From contig JADJTK010000010.1 of assembly GCA_016711225.1 (NCBI GenBank), positions 124,001-188,000 of the forward strand: DNA of 64,000 bases. Reading direction: 5' to 3'. The stretch comes from Opitutaceae bacterium (lineage in GTDB: Bacteria > Verrucomicrobiota > Verrucomicrobiia > Opitutales > Opitutaceae). Made by a program: the position numbers and the translations under genes. Below the pieces are notes generated by a model that saw nothing but the letters and a program-made list of their open reading frames with translations, had not been told where the DNA came from and made no database searches. The stretch's first letter is position 1. The number at the start of each line of letters is the position of its first letter. Of this stretch, positions 9,244 to 18,935 are shown piece after piece.

Positions 9244-10569
9244 ATGAAAAAGAACCGCTCTGCTTTTTTCCAGACGCCCGCGATTGCTTTCGAGGGCCCG
9301 AAATCCACCAACGCCTTGGCGTTCCGGCACTACAATCCGGACGAGGTGATCGATGGCCAGACGATGGCCGATCACATGCGCTTCTCGATCGCCTATTGGC
9401 ACTCGTTCCGCGGCGTGGGCTCCGATCCGTTCGGCCCCGGCACCATCGCCCGCCCGTGGGAAGTCGGCAAGGACCCGGTCACCGTCGCGCTCAAGCGCAT
9501 GGACGCCGCCTTCGAGTTTTTCACCAAGATCCGCGCGCCGTTCTGGTGCTGGCATGATCGTGACATCGCGCCCGAGGGCAAGACCCTGGCCGAGTCCAAC
9601 AAGAATCTCGACGTGCTCGTCGCCCATGCCAAGGAGCTGCAGAAGGCCACTGGCGTGAAGCTGCTCTGGGGCACGGCCAATCTCTTCTCCAACCCGCGCT
9701 TCATGTGCGGCGCCTCCACCAATCCCGACGCGCATGTCTTCGCCTACGCCGCGGCCCAGGTGAAGAAGGCCCTCGAGGCCACCCTCGAGCTCGGTGGTGA
9801 AAACTACGTGTTCTGGGGAGGTCGTGAAGGCTACGAGACGCTGCTCAACACCGACCTCAAGCGCGAGCAGGCCCACATGGCCGCGTTCATGCGCATGGCC
9901 GCCGACTACGCCAAGGAGATCGGTTTCAAGGGCCAGTTCCTCATCGAGCCCAAGCCGAAGGAGCCGACCAAGCACCAGTACGACTTCGACTGCGCCACCT
10001 GCATCGCCTTCCTCAAGACGCACGGCCTCGACAAGCTCTTCAAGCTCAACATCGAGACCAACCACGCCACGCTGGCCGGCCACACCTTCCAGCACGAGAT
10101 TGAGGTCGCCGGCGCCGCCGGGATGCTCGGCTCGATCGACGCGAACTCCGGCGACCCGCTGCTGGGCTGGGACACCGACCAGTTCAACACCGACGTCAAG
10201 GAGCTCACCCTCGCGATGGTCTCCATCCTCAAGGCCGGCGGCCTGGGCACCGGCGGCTTCAACTTCGACGCCAAGCTCCGTCGCCCCTCGGTCGACATGG
10301 AAGATCTCTTCCACGCCCATATCGGCGGCATGGATGCCTACGCGCTGGCCTTCAAGACGGCCCGCAAGATCATCGCCGACGGTCGCATGGCCGGCTTCGT
10401 CAAGGATCGCTACGCCTCCTACGACACCGGCTTCGGCAAGGCCATCGAGACCAAGAAGACCAGCTTCAAGGAACTCGAGAAGATCGCTCTCTCGCTCGGT
10501 GAGCCGACCCTCAAGTCCGGCAAGCAGGAGTATCTGGAGAATCTGCTCAACACCTACCTGCACGGCTGA
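9244..10569 (+). CDS. xylA: Xylose isomerase
   Basis: This 441-residue enzyme interconverts D-xylose and D-xylulose in the cytoplasm and is of the usual length for the long (class II) type. Recognisable active-site and metal-site segments are FWCWHDRDIAP (catalytic His), VFWGGREGYE, FLIEPKPKEPTKHQYD, NIETNHATLAGHTFQHE, GSIDANSGDPLLGWDTDQF and GGFNFDAKLRRPS. It is the first plus-strand gene after the divergent lacI regulator and precedes the GH52 xylosidase by 36 bases, which suggests an operon. No xylulokinase lies in the window, so the next pathway step must be encoded elsewhere. No Shine-Dalgarno sequence is visible before the ATG. Confidence 0.97.
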   Translation: MKKNRSAFFQTPAIAFEGPKSTNALAFRHYNPDEVIDGQTMADHMRFSIAYWHSFRGVGSDPFGPGTIARPWEVGKDPVTVALKRMDAAFEFFTKIRAPFWCWHDRDIAPEGKTLAESNKNLDVLVAHAKELQKATGVKLLWGTANLFSNPRFMCGASTNPDAHVFAYAAAQVKKALEATLELGGENYVFWGGREGYETLLNTDLKREQAHMAAFMRMAADYAKEIGFKGQFLIEPKPKEPTKHQYDFDCATCIAFLKTHGLDKLFKLNIETNHATLAGHTFQHEIEVAGAAGMLGSIDANSGDPLLGWDTDQFNTDVKELTLAMVSILKAGGLGTGGFNFDAKLRRPSVDMEDLFHAHIGGMDAYALAFKTARKIIADGRMAGFVKDRYASYDTGFGKAIETKKTSFKELEKIALSLGEPTLKSGKQEYLENLLNTYLHG

Positions 10570-10605
10570 TCGGTCCGATTGCGGCCTTCGCCGCCCCGCC
10601 CCACC

Positions 10606-12732
10606 ATGACCACCCCGGCCCACCCCGCCGTCGAGAGTTTCCATACTCAGCATTCGCCCTTCGGGGCGTTTGCGAGCTTCTCGGTGGGGTTGGTCGGCAG
10701 TCCCGGTGGATTCGGTCAGTCGCTGCGCGGTGCGGCCAAACAGAACGTTTACGTCGGATACCGCGCGGACGCTGCGGGGGCGGAGTGGCAGATGCTGCCG
10801 TTCTTCCGCCCGCCGCAGTCCAACGAGGTGGCTTTCACCGGCGGCGATCCGGGCAACTCGGTCGCCCCGAGCGGTTTTCGTATGCTGGCGCCGGCGGAGT
10901 ACGATCGCTCCCTCGGCTGGGCCAGCGATACGTGGCGCGCCGATACCGGCCGCTTTGGTTTCAGTCTGCTCAGTCCATTTTCGCAGCTGCCCGATCCCGC
11001 GACGATGTCGCGCCCGGCAGCCCGCTTCGCGCTCGCTCCGGTCGTCACCGGCTGGATCGAGTTCGACAACCGCGCCGGGCGGACCCCGGTCGAATTGATC
11101 TTTGGCGTAGGGGATTCGGACCGTTTGCTTAGGCCCGTGCAGGATGCAGGACTCGACCTGCCGGGTTTCGCAGCCGGGACGGATTTTGGCTACGCCACAG
11201 CGCGCTCTTCAGCCGTCGTGCAGAGACTTGGGTTCGATGTCTTCGCGCCCAAGTTCCGTGATTACCGGGGGGTACATGTGATCGGTGGTGAGAGCGCGCT
11301 CGTCTTTACAGTGCCAGCGGGGAAGCGGAAACGCTTCCCCCTGGTCCTCGGTTTCTATCAGGGTGGCACCGTCACCACCGGCGTGAGCGCCGGCTACGCC
11401 TACGCGCGTTTCTTCAGCGACCTGGAGGACGTGCTGGCCCACGGTCTGGCGAATCTCGCCCGCTACGAGCGCATCGCCGCCCAGCGCGACCGCGAGCTCG
11501 CCCGCGCCAAGCTCGACGCCGACCAGAAGTTCCTGCTCGCGCAGGCCGCGCACAGCTACCTCGGCAGCTCGCAATTGCTCTGGAACCAGGGCAAGCCGCT
11601 GTGGGTGGTGAACGAGGGCGAGTATCGGATGGTCAATACCTTCGACCTCACCGTCGACCACCTCTTCTGGGAGCTGGAGTGGACGCCCTGGGCCGTGCGC
11701 AACGCCCTCGACCTGTTCGTCGACCGCTATTCCTACACCGACAAGATCAACGTCGGTGGCAAACTGGTACCCGGTGGTATTTCCTTCACGCACGACATGG
11801 GCGTGATGAACCATTTTACGCCTGCCGGCCACTCCAGTTACGAGTGCGACCATCTGCATGGCTGCTTCAGCCACATGACGATGGAGCAGCTGCTCAACTG
11901 GGTGCTCTGCGCGGTGACCTACGCGGAGAAGACCGGCGATGTGAAATGGTTGCGCCGCCGCCAGGCCGTGCTGCTCGCCTGCGCCGAGAGCCTGCGCCGC
12001 CGCGATCATCCGAATCCGAAGTTGCGCGACGGCATCCTCAAGCACGACAGCTCGCGCTGCGGCCTCGACGGGGCCGAGATCACCACCTACGACAGCCTCG
12101 ACGTCTCCCTGGGGCAGGCGCGCAACAACCTCTACCTCGCCGTCAAGACGCTCGGCACATGGGTGCTGCTCGAACAGGCCTTCAAGAGCCTCGGTCTGAA
12201 GCAGGACGGTGCCGCCGCCCGTGATACCGCGGACCTGCTCGCCAAGACGCTGGCCACGAAGTTCGAGGCCGACACCCAGTCGTTCCCCGCCGTGTTCGAG
12301 AAGGGCAACCGCTCGCGGATCATCCCGGCGGTCGAGGGGTTTGCGTATCCGCTTTATCTCGGCCTCAAGGGCGCCTGCGACCGCCAGGGCCGCTTCGGCG
12401 AGCTGCTCGGGCTCCTTTCCAAGCATCTGTGTGGCATCCTCCAGCCAGGCGTCTGCCTCGACGGCAAGTCCGGCGGCTGGAAGATGAGCAGCACCAGCAC
12501 CAACACTTGGTTCAGCAAGATCGCCATCGCCCAGCACGTCGTGCGCGAGCTCTTCCCCGAGGCGATGACCGACGCCGTGCGCGCCGCCGACCGGGTGCAT
12601 GCCGACTGGCAGCGCCGCCCCGGCTGCGGCGAGCATGCGATGTGCGACCAGATCAACAGCGAGACGGGCGTCACCTGCGGCAGCCGCTACTATCCGCGCG
12701 GTGTCACCACGATCCTGTGGCTGCGCGAGTAG
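10606..12732 (+). CDS. GH52 beta-xylosidase
   Basis: This 708-residue protein matches the glycoside hydrolase family 52 pattern along its whole length: an N-terminal SPFGAFASFSVG segment, WVVNEGEYRMVNTFDLTVD with the nucleophile at E337, GGISFTHDMGVMN, GCFSHMT, and AEITTYDSLDVSLGQARNN with the general acid/base at D496. These positions correspond closely to E335 and D495 of the Geobacillus enzyme. It removes xylose from xylo-oligosaccharides. There is no signal peptide, so it should act in the cytoplasm on imported oligosaccharides. The ATG at 10606 was preferred over an upstream TTG because the family conservation begins soon after it. Confidence 0.95.
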   Translation: MTTPAHPAVESFHTQHSPFGAFASFSVGLVGSPGGFGQSLRGAAKQNVYVGYRADAAGAEWQMLPFFRPPQSNEVAFTGGDPGNSVAPSGFRMLAPAEYDRSLGWASDTWRADTGRFGFSLLSPFSQLPDPATMSRPAARFALAPVVTGWIEFDNRAGRTPVELIFGVGDSDRLLRPVQDAGLDLPGFAAGTDFGYATARSSAVVQRLGFDVFAPKFRDYRGVHVIGGESALVFTVPAGKRKRFPLVLGFYQGGTVTTGVSAGYAYARFFSDLEDVLAHGLANLARYERIAAQRDRELARAKLDADQKFLLAQAAHSYLGSSQLLWNQGKPLWVVNEGEYRMVNTFDLTVDHLFWELEWTPWAVRNALDLFVDRYSYTDKINVGGKLVPGGISFTHDMGVMNHFTPAGHSSYECDHLHGCFSHMTMEQLLNWVLCAVTYAEKTGDVKWLRRRQAVLLACAESLRRRDHPNPKLRDGILKHDSSRCGLDGAEITTYDSLDVSLGQARNNLYLAVKTLGTWVLLEQAFKSLGLKQDGAAARDTADLLAKTLATKFEADTQSFPAVFEKGNRSRIIPAVEGFAYPLYLGLKGACDRQGRFGELLGLLSKHLCGILQPGVCLDGKSGGWKMSSTSTNTWFSKIAIAQHVVRELFPEAMTDAVRAADRVHADWQRRPGCGEHAMCDQINSETGVTCGSRYYPRGVTTILWLRE

Positions 12733-12790
12733 GCGGCGCGTCCGCCCGCGGCTGTCGTTTCTGTTTCGTGCACCCCCCACAAACCCCTTC

Positions 12791-14325
12791 ATGAGTCAAC
12801 CCCCTCAGCGTCTCTCGTTTCTGGAAAAAGCCGGCTACAGCGGTGGCGATGCCGCGGCCAACTTCGTCTTCATGACGATGGTGCTGTTCCAGACCAGTTT
12901 CTACACCGATGTCTTCGGTCTCTCGTCCAGCGCCGCCGCCGCGATTCTGCTGTGGCCGCGTTTGTGGGATGCGGTGTTCGATCCGATCATGGGCATCCTC
13001 GCGGATCGTACGACCACGCGTTGGGGCAAGTTTCGCCCGTGGGTCCTCTGGACCTCGATTCCGTGGGTGGTGGTGATGATCCTCGCCTACACCACGCCGA
13101 AGGGCTGGAGCATGGGCATGATGATTGCGTACGCCGGCATCACGAACACCATCCTGATGACGCTCTACTCGATGAACAACATGCCGTATTCGGCATTGGG
13201 CGGCGTCATGACTTCCGACCTCAACGAGCGGACGAAGCTGAATTCCTACCGCTTCGTGGCCGTTAATATTGCCCAGTTTATCGTTGGTGGACTGACCCTT
13301 CCGCTGGTGGCGAAGTTCGCGCAGGGCACGACAAGCAGTACGGCTGGCAGATCACCATGAGCATATGGGCTGCCCTCTGCTTCGTCCTCTTCCTCATTAC
13401 GTTCTTCACCACCAAGGAGCGCATCAAGCCGGTGAATGAAGTGAAGTCCTCGCCCAAGGAGGACTTCCTGGACTTGCTCAAGAACAAGCCGTGGATGGCG
13501 CTGGTCGGCTACACGGTCTTCAACTTCGCGATGCTCACCTACCGCGGCGGTGCGCACTACAACTTCTACCACCAGTACGCCGACAAGGGCGCGATGTTCA
13601 ACTTCCTCGCCAAGCTCGGTCTCACCACGCCGGATGCCGCCCCGTTGCCGGGCTGGTTTGGGAAGGTCTTTGACGAGACGCTCGGCTATATTGCGCACGG
13701 CACCAACATCAACGTGCCCGCGAACGTGGCGGACGTGTACAATAGCATCGTCAACATGGTCGGCACGGGCACGACGATCATCTTCATCATCCTTTGCGCC
13801 GGCTTCGCCAAGCGTTTCGGCAAGAAGGCTGTGATCTTCTGGGGCTTCACCCTCGGAGGTCTCAATGCCTGCGCGTACTACTGGCTCGCCCCGACCGACA
13901 CCACCGCGATGGTCGTCTTGGCCGCCCTCGGCTCGGTGTTCTACGCCCCGACGATCGCCTCGGCCTGGTCGATGTACGCGGACGCCGCCGACTACTCGGA
14001 ATGGCAGACGGGGCGCCGCTTCACCGGCATGGTTTTCGCCACCATCGGCTTCTCCCTCAAGTCCGGCTTGGCGCTCGGCTCGGCGGTCTTCCTCTGGGCC
14101 ATGACCGGTTTCTGGGGTTATGACACCGCGGCTCCCAGTGCCGCCAATGCGATCGTCGGCTACCATTTGTCGAGCAGCTTCGGGGTGGGCGTTCTCTTCT
14201 TCGGTGGCGCCATCGCGATCGCGCTGTGCACGCTGAACAAGTCGCTGACCATCCAGATGTCGGACGAGCTCAACGAACGCCGCCGCAAGGCGGAGCTCGC
14301 GCGGGCCGCGGCCCCAGTGGCCTGA
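12791..14325 (+). pseudogene. GPH-family xyloside/xylo-oligosaccharide symporter, frameshifted
   Basis: This is a paralogue of the intact transporter at 14510. The first part (12791-13360) reads MSQPPQRLSFLEKAGYSGGD up to AKFAQG, then leaves frame. The rest (13357-14325) resumes in another frame from QITMSIWAALCFVLF to the normal C-terminus. Comparison with the neighbour, where GGC CAC GAC encodes GHD, shows that one base is missing just after 13327. Restoring it gives an uninterrupted protein of about 511 residues with some twelve membrane segments. It is either a real disrupted gene or a sequencing error. GPH carriers import sugars with Na+ or H+; a xyloside substrate is inferred from context. 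Confidence 0.85.
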
Positions 14326-14347
14326 TTATCCCCTTCGCTCTCTCTCG

Positions 14348-14385
14348 CCCCGTGCACAAGTCGTTGTGTACGGGGCTTGCGTTTT
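14348..14385 (+). terminator. Rho-independent terminator between the two transporters
   Basis: A 12-bp stem (CCCCGTGCACAA at 14348-14359 with TTGTGTACGGGG at 14364-14375, one G-T wobble) has a 4-base loop, followed by CTTGCGTTTT. It lies 23 bases after the first transporter's stop and would separate its transcript from the second transporter. Confidence 0.7.
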
Positions 14386-14509
14386 CGGAGGGGCCCGGCG
14401 GCCCCTCGGGTGCTCCCTTCGCAGCCTTTAGTTGCACTCGTTGGGCGCTCCTGTTGTCCTTTGCGCCGCCTCTCGTGCCGGCGTGGCCGCGTCTCCGCTA
14501 TCTTCACCC

Positions 14510-16030
14510 ATGAACTCTACCCCCCAGCGTCTTTCTTTTCTGGAGAAAGTCGGTTACAGCGGCGGCGATGCCGCGGCCAACTTCGTCTTCATGTCGATGG
14601 TGCTGTTCCAGACGAACTTCTACACCGACGTCTTTGGTCTGTCGTCGGGCGCGGCCGCCGCCGTCCTCCTTTGGCCGCGGCTGTGGGACGCCGCCTTTGA
14701 TCCGATCATGGGTATTCTCGCGGACCGTACGAAGACGCGCTGGGGCAAGTTCCGTCCGTGGGTTCTGTGGACGTCGGTGCCGTGGGCGGTGGTGATGGTG
14801 CTCGCCTACACCACGCCGAAAGGCTGGAGCATGGGCATGATGATCGCCTACGCCGGCATCACGAACACCATCTTGATGACGCTCTATTCGATGAACAACA
14901 TGCCGTACTCGGCGCTGAGCGCAGTCATGACGGGCGATCTCGACGAGCGGACCCGGCTCAACGGCTTCCGGTTCATCGGCGCCAATATTGCGCAGCTGAT
15001 CGTCGGCGGTTGTACGCTGCCGCTGGTTGCCAAGTTCGCCCAGGGCCACGACCGCCAGCACGGCTGGCAGATGACGATGACGGTTTGGGCGATCCTCTGC
15101 TTTGTCCTTTTCATGGTCACCTTCCTGACGACGCGGGAACGCATCAAGCCCGTGCACGAGGTCAAGTCCTCCCCGAAGCAGGACTTCCTCGATCTCCTCA
15201 AGAACAAGCCCTGGTACGCGCTGGTGGCGTATACGCTGTTCAATTTTGCCTTGCTCACCTATCGCGGCAGCGCGCACTTCAATCTCTACCAGCGATTCGC
15301 CGACAAGGGCGCGATGTTCGACTTCCTCGCGAAGATCGGCCTGACCACCCCCGACGCCGGCGCACCCGTGGGACCGCTCGGGGCGGCCCTCGACTGGATC
15401 GGCTACATCGCCCACGGGACGAATGTGAACCTGCCCGGCAATGTGGCCGACGTCTTCAATAGCATCGTCAATATCATTGGGACGGGCACGACCATCGTCT
15501 TCATCGTGCTCTCCGCCAATCTCACGAAGCGTTTCGGCAAGAAGGCCGTGATCTTCTGGGGATTCACCCTCGCCGGGATCAATGCCTGTGCCTACTACTT
15601 GCTGACGCCGACCAGCACCACGGCGATGGTCGTCTTGGCCGTACTCGGCTCCATCGTCTATGCGCCGACGATCGCCGCCGCCTGGTCGATGTATGCGGAT
15701 GCCGCCGACTACTCGGAATGGCAAACTGGCCATCGTTTCACCGGGATGGTCTATGCCACGATTGGGTTCTCCCTGAAATCCGGTTTGGCCCTCGGTTCGG
15801 CGGTGTTCCTCTGGGCGATGAGCGGCTTCTGGGGCTACGACACCGCGGCGCCCAACGCCGCCAACGCCATCGTGGGCTACCATTTCTCCAGCAGCATCGG
15901 CGTCGGCCTTCTCTTCTTCGGCGGCGCCATTTCGATCGGCATGTGCCAGCTCAACAAGCGGCTCACGCTGCAAGTGTCCGAGGAACTCAATGAACGACGT
16001 CGCCAGGCCGCGGCCGCCCCGACGCCCTGA
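14510..16030 (+). CDS. GPH-family sugar:cation symporter (xylo-oligosaccharide import)
   Basis: This 506-residue inner-membrane carrier of the glycoside-pentoside-hexuronide family has about twelve hydrophobic helices. Family features include GYSGGDAAANFVF near the N-terminus, DPIMGILADRTKTRWGKFRPW in the loop between helices 2 and 3, and YADAADYSEWQTGHRFTGM late in the protein. It is very similar to the frameshifted copy upstream, so a tandem duplication produced both. Its place between xylosidase and oligoxylanase genes suggests uptake of xylose oligomers or xylosides. The ATG at 14510 aligns with the paralogue's start. It is followed by the GH8 gene after 36 bases. Confidence 0.93.
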   Translation: MNSTPQRLSFLEKVGYSGGDAAANFVFMSMVLFQTNFYTDVFGLSSGAAAAVLLWPRLWDAAFDPIMGILADRTKTRWGKFRPWVLWTSVPWAVVMVLAYTTPKGWSMGMMIAYAGITNTILMTLYSMNNMPYSALSAVMTGDLDERTRLNGFRFIGANIAQLIVGGCTLPLVAKFAQGHDRQHGWQMTMTVWAILCFVLFMVTFLTTRERIKPVHEVKSSPKQDFLDLLKNKPWYALVAYTLFNFALLTYRGSAHFNLYQRFADKGAMFDFLAKIGLTTPDAGAPVGPLGAALDWIGYIAHGTNVNLPGNVADVFNSIVNIIGTGTTIVFIVLSANLTKRFGKKAVIFWGFTLAGINACAYYLLTPTSTTAMVVLAVLGSIVYAPTIAAAWSMYADAADYSEWQTGHRFTGMVYATIGFSLKSGLALGSAVFLWAMSGFWGYDTAAPNAANAIVGYHFSSSIGVGLLFFGGAISIGMCQLNKRLTLQVSEELNERRRQAAAAPTP

Positions 16031-16066
16031 ACCTCGTCCCAGTCCCCCGCCGCCCTTTCGCACGTC

Positions 16067-17302
16067 ATGAACCTGCGCCACCTTCCGCTCCTCTTCGTTT
16101 TCGTCTCGTCCGCCGTCTTCGCGGCGCCGGCGCCCGCTCCAACTTCCGGGGCGGAAGGTGCCTTCACCACCGGTCGGCACCGCAACCTCTTTGGCGAGCT
16201 GCTCGGCAAGAGCGAAGCCGAGGTGCAGGCCAAGATCGACGCTGCCTGGGTGCAGCTCTTCCACGGGCGCGATGCGGATCAGCGGCTCTATTATCCGGTC
16301 GGTGACGACAAGGCCTACATTGCCGATGTCGGCAGTGGCGATGTGCGCAGCGAGGGCATGTCCTATGGGCTGATGCTCGCGGTGCAGCTCGACAAACGTG
16401 CCGAGTTTGATCGCCTCTGGCGCTGGGTGAAGGCCTACATGTTTCACGCCGAAGGCCCCAACCAGGGGCTCTTCGCGTGGCAGTGCCGGTTCGACGGCAC
16501 GATTATCGATCCCGGTTCCGCCTCCGATGGCGAGGAGTGGTTTGCGATGACGTTGCTCTTCGCCGCCAATCGCTGGGGCCGGATCGAAGGCGGGCTGGAT
16601 TACGGCGCCGAGGCGCAGGCGGTGCTCGATGCGATGCGCCGTGAACGCCATGGACCCAATACCACGCCGCTGTTCGATCTGCAGCGCAAACAGGTGGTCT
16701 TCGCTCCGACCAACTGGGGCAGCCAGTTCACCGATCCGTCTTACCACCTTCCGTTCTTCTACGAACTCTGGGCCCGTTGGGATCGTACCGAGGCCGGTCG
16801 CCAGTTTTGGGCCGCCTGCGCCACCGAGAGCCGCGCGTTCTTCCGGAAAGCCGCGCATCCGAAGACTGGGCTCATGTCCGAGTACGCCCATTTCGACGGG
16901 CGCCCGGTCGACGGCGAGCGGGGCGATTTCCGCTACGACGCGTGGCGCACCCTCGGCCATGTCGCCCTTGATCACGCTTGGTTCGCCGCCGATCCGTGGC
17001 AGGTCGAGCAGAGCAACCGCGTCCTGCGGTTCCTGACGGCGCAGGGGACTTTCATTCCCGACCGCTACACGCTGGAGGGAAAATCGGTTTCGACCGACGA
17101 CTCGATCGGCCTCTTCGCGATGGCTGCTGTCGCCGGGCTAGCGGCCGATGCGGAGCTGGCGCGCCCGTTCGTGCAGCGGGTCTGGGATGCTCCTATCCCG
17201 TCGGGCCGATGGCGGTACTACAACGGCCTGCTCTACTTCCTCGCCCTGCTGGAGGCCGGCGGTCGCTTCCAGGTCCACGCCCCGGCCAAGGCCGGACCCT
17301 GA
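16067..17302 (+). CDS. GH8 reducing-end xylose-releasing exo-oligoxylanase-like enzyme, copy 1
   Basis: This 411-residue GH8 enzyme has an N-terminal signal peptide (LPLLFVFVSSAVFAAPAPA). It follows the Rex pattern known from Bacillus halodurans: FTTGRHRNLFGELLGKS, the catalytic acid near E96 in RSEGMSYGLMLAVQ, DGEEWFAMTLLFAANRWG, FTDPSYHLPFFYELWARW and the likely base Asp in FRYDAWRTLG. Rex enzymes release xylose from the reducing end of xylo-oligosaccharides. The signal peptide places it in the periplasm or outside, unlike the cytoplasmic Bacillus enzyme. A second GH8 gene lies 233 bases downstream, and the two probably arose by duplication. Confidence 0.9.
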   Translation: MNLRHLPLLFVFVSSAVFAAPAPAPTSGAEGAFTTGRHRNLFGELLGKSEAEVQAKIDAAWVQLFHGRDADQRLYYPVGDDKAYIADVGSGDVRSEGMSYGLMLAVQLDKRAEFDRLWRWVKAYMFHAEGPNQGLFAWQCRFDGTIIDPGSASDGEEWFAMTLLFAANRWGRIEGGLDYGAEAQAVLDAMRRERHGPNTTPLFDLQRKQVVFAPTNWGSQFTDPSYHLPFFYELWARWDRTEAGRQFWAACATESRAFFRKAAHPKTGLMSEYAHFDGRPVDGERGDFRYDAWRTLGHVALDHAWFAADPWQVEQSNRVLRFLTAQGTFIPDRYTLEGKSVSTDDSIGLFAMAAVAGLAADAELARPFVQRVWDAPIPSGRWRYYNGLLYFLALLEAGGRFQVHAPAKAGP

Positions 17303-17380
17303 CTTTTCACGATCCAACAGAAGACAACGAAGGAAATTGAGAACGGGAAGAGTACCGAGAAGTCCCAGTTTGCTTTTGGA

Positions 17381-17448
17381 GGTGGGGCGGGCTTCACGCC
17401 CGCCAGTTTGGTTCCCTTTGGAATGGCGGGCGTAAAGCCCGCCCCACC
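17381..17448. repeat. REP-like palindrome between the two GH8 genes
   Basis: A near-perfect 24-bp inverted repeat (GTGGGGCGGGCTTCACGCCC at 17382 onward; its complement ends at 17447) encloses an 18-base centre. Related GGCGGGC...GCCCGCC hairpins occur at 41623-41645 and 57278-57302, so it belongs to a dispersed palindrome family in this genome. Confidence 0.75.
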
Positions 17449-17535
17449 GTCCGGCTTCTTGCAGCTTCGTTCCCTTCGTTGTCTTTTGTCGGGTAGTCCA
17501 TCCTGCGCGGCGCTCCGTCTCCCTTCTCCCTCCCC

Positions 17536-18756
17536 ATGCCTCCCCTCAAATCCACCCTCGTCGGGTGCAGCCTCGCCATGTGCGCCGCTGTGTTCGCCGT
17601 CCCTGAGACCAAGCCTGCCTTCGAGACGGGCCGTTACCGCAATCTTTTTGCCGAGCACCTCGGCAAGACCGAGGCCGAGCTCGATGCCAAGCTCGCCGCC
17701 GTCTGGCAGCAGTTTGCCATCGGCGATCCGGCCTCCGAGCGCCTTCTCTATACCACCGCCGACGGCATGACCTACGTGCCCGACATCAACAACAAGGATG
17801 TGCGCACCGAGGGCCAGTCCTACGGCCTGATGCTCGCGGTGCAGATGAACCGGCGGGACGAGTTCGACCGCATCTGGAAGTGGACGAAGCGCTACATGTT
17901 TCACTCGGAGGGCAAGTTTGCCGGGTACTACGCCTGGCACTGCCGCTACGACGGCACCCGCATCCACGCCGGTCCCGCGCCCGACGGCGAGGAGTGGTTT
18001 GTGATGGCACTGTTCTTCGCTGCGCACCGCTGGGGCAACGGCGAAGGGATCTTCAACTACGAGCAGGAAGCGCAGTCGCTGCTCCGGCTCATGCTGCACA
18101 AGAACGAGGGCGGCGACGACGCGGTGACCCCGATGTTCGATCGCCAGGAGAAGCAGATCGTCTTCACCCCCCATCTACCGGGCTCGAAGTTCACCGATCC
18201 CTCCTACCATCTGCCGGCCTTCTACGAACTTTGGGCGCGCTGGGCCGCCGACCCGGCCGACCGCGCGTTTCTGGCCGAAGCTGCCGAGGTGAGTCGCAAA
18301 CACTTCCGTGCCGCGGCGCACCCGGTCACCGGCCTGATGCCCGACTACTCGAACTTCGACGGTACCCCGCACCCGCGCTGGGGCCACGAACACTTCCTCT
18401 TCGACGCCTTCCGCACCATCGGCAACGTCGCCCTCGACTGGTCGTGGTTCGGCAAGGACCAGTGGCAGGTCGAGCAGAGCAACCGTGTGCTTGCCTTCCT
18501 CGCCGCCCAAGGGCCGGAACTGCCCAACAACTACGCCCTCGACGGCAAGGCGCTCACCCAGGAGTATTCGCCCGGTCTGCCCGCAATGGCCGCCGTCGGG
18601 GCGCTTGCCGCCGACAACGAGGCGGCGAAGCTCTTTGTCCAGCGTCTCTGGGACATGCCGATCCCGGCCGGCGAGAAGCGCTATTACGACGGCCTGCTCT
18701 ACTTCCTCGCCCTGTTGCAGACCGGCGGCCGCTACCAGATCCACGGACCGCGGTGA
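17536..18756 (+). CDS. GH8 reducing-end xylose-releasing exo-oligoxylanase-like enzyme, copy 2
   Basis: This 406-residue GH8 protein is a paralogue of the gene at 16067. A short signal peptide (LVGCSLAMCAAVFAVPE) is followed by FETGRYRNLFAEHLGKT, catalytic acid Glu in RTEGQSYGLMLAVQ, DGEEWFVMALFFAAHRWG, FTDPSYHLPAFYELWARW and the presumed base Asp in FLFDAFRTIGN. It is slightly closer to the Bacillus Rex sequence than copy 1 (YYAWHCRYDGT, GPAPDGEEW). Two periplasmic Rex-like enzymes may differ in preferred chain length or side-chain tolerance; this is inference. It is separated from copy 1 by a REP-like palindrome and from the GH67 gene by another. Confidence 0.9.
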   Translation: MPPLKSTLVGCSLAMCAAVFAVPETKPAFETGRYRNLFAEHLGKTEAELDAKLAAVWQQFAIGDPASERLLYTTADGMTYVPDINNKDVRTEGQSYGLMLAVQMNRRDEFDRIWKWTKRYMFHSEGKFAGYYAWHCRYDGTRIHAGPAPDGEEWFVMALFFAAHRWGNGEGIFNYEQEAQSLLRLMLHKNEGGDDAVTPMFDRQEKQIVFTPHLPGSKFTDPSYHLPAFYELWARWAADPADRAFLAEAAEVSRKHFRAAAHPVTGLMPDYSNFDGTPHPRWGHEHFLFDAFRTIGNVALDWSWFGKDQWQVEQSNRVLAFLAAQGPELPNNYALDGKALTQEYSPGLPAMAAVGALAADNEAAKLFVQRLWDMPIPAGEKRYYDGLLYFLALLQTGGRYQIHGPR

Positions 18757-18831
18757 GCGCATTCGCTATCGCAGCATGAGGAATACAGAATGAAGAACGC
18801 AGACGGTCGATCATTCCTCATTCTATCAAGC

Positions 18832-18890
18832 GTGGCGCAGGCCGCCGTGCCTGCGTCGCCCGCCATCGCAGGCACGGAGGCCTGCGCCAC
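18832..18890. repeat. Inverted repeat, second palindrome family
   Basis: Arms GTGGCGCAGGCCGCCGTGCC at 18832 onward and their imperfect complement ending at 18890 form a 24-bp stem with an 11-base centre. The sequence differs from the GGCGGGC family at 17381. It lies upstream of the GH67 gene. Confidence 0.7.
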
Positions 18891-18935
18891 GGCCCGCCGT
18901 TGCTTGTCTCCCGTAACCTCAGATCCGTTTTCGTG

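Noticed and set aside
9205..10653. 482-codon minus-strand open frame opposite xylA
   Set aside because: Xylose isomerase on the plus strand is certain; the antisense frame has no recognisable domain.
14504..16975. 823-codon minus-strand open frame
   Set aside because: It is antisense to the intact GPH transporter and the GH8 gene, both of which have strong family matches.
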